From: Protopterus annectens
Taxonomy: Eukaryota > Chordata > Ceratodontiformes > Protopteridae
Direction: 5' to 3'
NCBI RefSeq assembly: GCF_019279795.1
Contig: NC_056743.1
Coordinates: forward strand, 632,397,993-632,461,992
DNA: 64,000 nt
The notes under the pieces were generated by a model, which was not told the origin of the DNA, ran no database searches, and saw nothing but the letters and a program-made list of their open reading frames with translations. Shown piece after piece: positions 59,981-64,000 of the stretch. Every line of letters starts with the position of its first letter. Position 1 is the stretch's first letter. The position numbers were made by a program, and so were the translations under genes.

Positions 59981-60204
59981 GCACAGCTCACATACATCAC
60001 TGCATGCATCAGTCATACTCTTATATAGTTTTTACAAGAAAGTAAACATTAACCTGAATGTCATAGTCCATGTTTCTGGACTATATGCTGCATCTTTACT
60101 TGCACAGACATGTGCCATGCACTAGTCTGCAGCATGGGATCCCTTACTATTGCTGAAGGCTAGTCACGATTAGTTATAGTAGGACTTGAACTGGGAGCTG
60201 CAGT
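59981..60204. other. Short spacer
   Basis: Unique-looking DNA between the end of segment copy 3 and the next element. AGGACTTGAACTGGGAG near 60,181 resembles the reverse complement of a tRNA B box, but no A box partner was found. Confidence 0.4.
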
Positions 60205-60521
60205 CATACCTCTCAACTGTACAGATTTTCGCAGAATGTCCAGACTTTGTCTCATATTTTTGGTCTGTTTTTCATAAAATTGTGGTTTCTGTCAAATTAA
60301 TAACAAATCATTAATGACTGTAGTTAGAAAACAATGACAGACATTTACGCATCAGATTACATACCCTTCAGAAAATTCATGCTAACGCAAAACCTGTTAT
60401 TCCATCAACTTTCTAAGTTTCTTAGAGCAATATTTAAAAACTGTCCCTATTTTTGGGCTTTAATCCCACTTTTATGTATGGCTATGTACATATTTCTTGC
60501 TCTAAAAGGTTGAGAACTATG
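60205..60521 (+). mobile_element. CATACC-family element, copy E, with perfect target duplication
   Basis: A 317-bp element starting CATACCTCTCAACTGTACAG and ending AAAAGGTTGAGAACTATG. Its ends are inverted (CATACCTCTCAAC against CATAGTTCTCAAC, three mismatches in 13). The octamer GCTGCAGT flanks it exactly on both sides (60,197-60,204 and 60,522-60,529). An 8-bp duplication is what hAT-type elements make; the family is therefore tentatively hAT-like. It carries no gene. Confidence 0.85.
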
Positions 60522-60534
60522 GCTGCAGTAACAG

Positions 60535-61440
60535 CATGAGTCACTTCAAAACCAGACTGGCACATTATCATGTTGTGCAGAATGTGGCACACAGTAAATA
60601 TTCTACTTGTAGTAGCTGTCCCTTGGTGAAGGGCACTCCCAGACTCATCCACACACTTAACATGACACTTCAAGTGGCTAAAAGTCCTCTCATTGACAAT
60701 ATTGGTCTGGGAGAGGGCTCTGTAGTAATTCTCTGTAGCAGCACCACTTGGATTTCTCACCGGTGTCATGCACCATGGCTTCATTGAAAATCCAGCATCA
60801 CCTGAAAGAAAAAAAAATAGAAAAAGGGGGAGACAAAACAAAGAAAATGTAGTTTAGTATTCAGCAATACATTTTACCATGAAAAGCTGCTTAAATAAAA
60901 AATAAAATAAAATAAAATAAAGCACAAAAATATTTTCTGCTTACTAGAGAAATGACCTTTGGACATTCTGCTATGAAGAAACAGTGGCAGAATTAGTAAG
61001 TGTACAAGATATGGAAATTATATGCACTGCCAGGATGCTGAGTAGAGACACTGGTGATGCATCCCCATGCATTGCACGTTACCTGCATGTTGATAGAATG
61101 GTAGCCCTTCCTACTATGGCACCTCTCTTCCCATGAAACAGATATGGCCTTAATTGCAATATGTGTGCAATCTAGCACACCAAGTACCCCAGGGAAACAT
61201 GCCATGCTATAAAATGCACAAATAGTCCTGGCTTGGTCCTGGGGTGACAATGGGAAATACAGGTACCAATCAACATGTGCTAAGAGTACATCAATGAACC
61301 ACCAAAGCAGAAGCCTTAGAGATACCCTACGTGTCCCCAGTCTGTCTCTGGAAGGTCCCCTTGGCAAGCATAATGAGAGCTATGCGTATCTTTGTATCCA
61401 CAGCAATAGAAAGAACCATACATCCTCCAGTGCCATTGTG
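60535..61440 (-). pseudogene. Harbinger-type DDE transposase, degraded
   Basis: Harbinger transposases cut and paste DNA with a DDE nuclease. On the minus strand, 61,440-61,330 reads IRIALIMLAKGTFQRQTGDT, then a stop and GISKAS, the N-terminal helix-turn-helix region. After a frameshift comes LLAHVDWYLYFPLSPQ, then FPGVLGVLDCTHIAIKA with the first catalytic Asp, RKGYHSINMQVTC, and HPGSAYNFHIL, where the second Asp of the usual PGS.HDS.IL motif is Asn. The block ends at 60,993. The second part (60,803-60,535) begins GDAGFSMKPWCMTPVRNP after a clean TTTTTTCTTTCAG acceptor and has NERTFSHLKCHVKCVDESG with the catalytic Glu. About 20-25 residues normally lying between the parts are missing, so 60,804-60,992 is partly intron and partly lost exon. 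Inactive. Confidence 0.85.
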
Positions 61441-63399
61441 GGGCCTTACATGCTCACTAAGATCATTACAATTTCCTTTTTCACTGTGAACCTATATCAA
61501 GTATCTTCTGATTGTCAAAATTATAATGAGTTATTCACTATCTACATCTCTGCCTTTTTGGACAGTGAGTACCACTATGCACAACTGCTTTTTGCTTGAC
61601 CAAAGCAAGCAACTCACATCAGGAAATAGGTAGGCTAGCAGCAAGTGACAGCATCATCACAGATTGTGAAGTAGATAGAATAGGCACAACTGTGCCTTTT
61701 ATAACAAAGCTGTGGACAACTTGGAAAAGCAGAAAGCTTTTTCTGAAAAGATTTTAAGCCTGTATAAATTAAAAGCACTGCTGATGTTTCCCTACTAAGG
61801 AAAGTAAACCTATATTTTTTGCCTGTGAGTGATAGATCTGCTTTCTGTGTTACCTGCTCCATTTTGTTTTCTGATTTAAGAAATTTGCTTGGCCTTTTGT
61901 TTTTGTTCTGTGTGAAAAATGGACCCTTAAATTATCTAGGCTACACATTTCACATGTTTTTTTTTATTGGTTAGAGTGTTTCTTAAGTGATACTTAAATG
62001 TACAGTGAATTTCTGGGTCTTTGACTTTTTTTGAAAAGATTTTAAGCTTGCATAAACTGAAAGCATTGCTGGTGATTCCCTGCTAGTTTTTCTCATTCAC
62101 CCTCCCCTTTATTGATCTGCTTTTCAAACCTGGTGATTTTAAGCTGTCCACTCCTAGTGTACATTGAGCTTAATAAGCTCTTGCCTTTCTACACTACCGA
62201 TGATATCTTGAATTATTTGCCTTTCCTTGTACTTACACTGAAAAAGTACCCTTTGCCTCTCATTGCCTGTTTGACTGAGTTACTTGCCCTAAATTCAATA
62301 TCTAGCTAGCTGTTGGATAAAGTAGTGCATTTTACACTCTACCAAGCACTTGTTTTCACATCAAGAGGTAGTGCACTGGGAGGCAGTCTGATCTATTTAG
62401 GTTGGAAAAACACTTGCTATTATTACATGTAGTTTTATTGGCTTGAGAGCTTATTAATCAGCTTATCTTGCTTTTAGTGCCTTTATAAATTTAAAAAAAT
62501 GAGTGGCTCTTGGCTCATTTATACAGAGCAAAGTACTTTAATTTAATAATCACACTTTTATAAGCTGTTTAAAGTACACTGTTGTATCCATATCTTTAAG
62601 TTTGTTTGTGGTAGCATTTCATATCTTTTAAGTTTGTTTGTGGTAGCATTTCATATCTTTTAAGTTTGTTTGTGGTAGCATTTCGGTCCAGGCACTTATT
62701 TACTGTGCTTTTACATTAGGAGGACTGACATTATTCATCTAGTGGCAGTAGGTGTTTACCTGGTCTGTCTGAACTGGGAAGCACACAAAAGGGATCTAAG
62801 CATTTTTTTGCACTTCTCTTATATACTGTGACTGTACTTTAGCAGTTTTAAAAAAAGTACAGACTGCTGCTTTATATAGTTAATTGCACTGTATTACATT
62901 GTATCTGTTAATTGTAGGGCTGTTGTAGGAAGTTTGCATGGTCTTTTTACACTTGGGCTCCAAACTAGCAATTCTACATTAAGAAGGTGTTTTTATGCAC
63001 CCTTGTGGCAGTAATTTGCTGATCTAGCATGTCTGTGTTGGGCATTGCTGGTGGAATGCTTATTGTGTGCTTTCCTGATTGATAGTTAGCTTAAAACTTG
63101 TTTTTCTTTTCTTGTATTTAAGCCTTGTGTTTGTGCAGTGCTGTTTTTCATGCAGAGGTAGCTAACAGTGCCCTATATAAATGCAGAAGCCTAGAAGCTC
63201 AATTTTTCTCTATAGAGTTGTCAGTGAAACCCTTCCAAGCTTTTCTGTTGCTCTAGGAGCAACTCAGTTGTGCACTGAGCAATGTTGCCTTATTGATCAG
63301 CCTTAGGCTACATAAAGTATAGGTCCCTCTTGTAGTCTCGGTGCTACCAGTACAGTCCTGTCAAATTAACCTATTCCCTTCCCTAGTAAAGCATACAGT
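61441..63399 (+). other. Gene-free stretch, possibly CR1-like 5' leader
   Basis: No protein remnant was found. Two related blocks start near 61,741 and 62,033 (GAAAAGATTTTAAGC, TAAA.T.AAAGCA.TGCTG.TG, TCCCT.CTA), about 290 bp apart. Because an ORF1 fragment follows at 63.4 kb, the stretch may be a repetitive leader as suspected at 10.8-11.3 kb. Confidence 0.35.
62589..62683 (+). repeat. Three tandem copies of a 32-bp unit
   Basis: CATATCTTTTAAGTTTGTTT-GTGGTAGCATTT is repeated three times without substitutions; the first copy lacks one T of the T run. Confidence 0.95.
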
Positions 63400-63784
63400 A
63401 AGAGCCTATTATCCTGGACAGACAGTTTCACATCATCTCTCTGGCTACCCTGATAGACATGGGCATCCTGAGCCAATGTAGCATAGCAATTATCTCATGT
63501 ATACAACCACTTACTCCTGAAACCAACAAATACTTTATGTGAGAGATGTAGTTACACTATGAAATTAGAGGCAAGACTCTCAAATAAGGACAAATAGAAT
63601 GCCAAACATGTTGTCAACAGATGCATACTTCCCACACTAAATAAGGACACAATACATAGACCCACATATGTGGAGGTACTCACTAGTAACTTACCAAAAG
63701 ATCAGATGTTTCCCAAACAGAAACCACTTAAACACTAAACAATGCAAAAAGCAACCACAACACATGATAACACACACACACACA

Positions 63785-63875
<91 letters not shown>

Positions 63876-64000
63876 ACACACACCAGTGTCTCAGCAAATA
63901 AGACCATAAGGCATTACACCACATAGGTGACTCCATTGTGAGACACATGGATGTTCCCCTTACCATGCTGGATAAGGAGCGGGTTATGGTTAGCTGCCTG
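63400..64000 (+). pseudogene. CR1-like ORF1 fragment running off the window
   Basis: ISLATLIDMGILSQCSIAII at about 63,435-63,495 matches the putative zinc-segment region of the other ORF1 copies, followed by a CERCSYTMK-like block around 63,540 with stops. After a linker now filled by (AC)n, GDSIVRHMDVPLTMLDKE starts the esterase at about 63,928 and continues to the last base. The rest of the element, possibly including an ORF2, lies beyond the window. Confidence 0.7.
63771..63871. repeat. (AC)n microsatellite within the ORF1 linker
   Basis: About 100 bp of AC with one AGAC step near the start; it splits the ORF1 remnant between its zinc segment and esterase. Confidence 0.97.

Noticed and set aside
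60120..60200. tRNA-like B box (AGTTCAAGTCC on the minus strand)
   Set aside because: No A box or cloverleaf partner was found at the right distance.

Overview
The window is non-coding, transposon-dense DNA of an animal, almost certainly a vertebrate with a large repeat-rich genome. The evidence is an AT-rich background, many long (CA)n/(TA)n microsatellites, CR1-like and L2-like LINEs, Penelope-like elements, Harbinger and hAT DNA transposons and a tRNA-derived SINE. This mixture is usual in fish-grade and amphibian genomes; the sequence alone does not name a species. No host protein-coding gene, tRNA, rRNA or CRISPR array could be supported. Two runs of exactly 500 N (8226-8725 and 28243-28742) are scaffold gaps.

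Layout. 0-9 kb: a (TG)n tract, a fairly well preserved Penelope-like element (PLE1, minus strand), a four-unit minisatellite in which a (GT)n tract has expanded, and a decayed CR1-like LINE cut by the first gap. 9-14 kb: a (TATC)n tract, a 332-bp-offset duplication, and two oppositely oriented fragments of CR1-type ORF1 beside a small CATACC-type inverted-repeat element. 14.8-19.4 kb: a complete Penelope-like insertion (PLE2) with inverted terminal arms and a 16-bp target duplication, itself interrupted by a hAT-like element carrying a large GGCT/GGAT repeat. 19.8-22.9 kb: three LINE tails. 23.9-28 kb: a palindromic element, a SINE and microsatellites. 29-31 kb: an old diverged tandem array. 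31.8-37.2 kb: three CATACC elements, a 425-bp fold-back Penelope fragment (PLE3) and a broken three-exon Harbinger Myb-like gene.

37.8-60 kb: CR1-like LINE copies embedded in a segment present two to three times (about 40.4-42.3, 45.8-52.2 and 52.2-60.0 kb). The last two copies lie in tandem about 7.8 kb apart and differ by a 2.4-kb LINE insertion whose empty site is still visible in the other copies. Parts of this region show dense short indels and homopolymer swelling, so assembly error or unmerged haplotypes must be considered. 60-64 kb: another CATACC element with a perfect 8-bp target duplication, a degraded Harbinger transposase and the start of another CR1-like ORF1 running off the window.

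The coding remnants belong to selfish elements rather than to a pathway. CR1-like elements pair an ORF1 with a putative zinc-binding segment and an SGNH esterase with an endonuclease-reverse transcriptase ORF2 and end in CTATGAAC repeats. Penelope elements carry a reverse transcriptase plus GIY-YIG nuclease. Harbinger needs both a DDE transposase and a Myb-like partner, and broken examples of each are present 27 kb apart. The most notable architecture is the inverted terminal arms seen in two unrelated Penelope insertions, each with a long target duplication.
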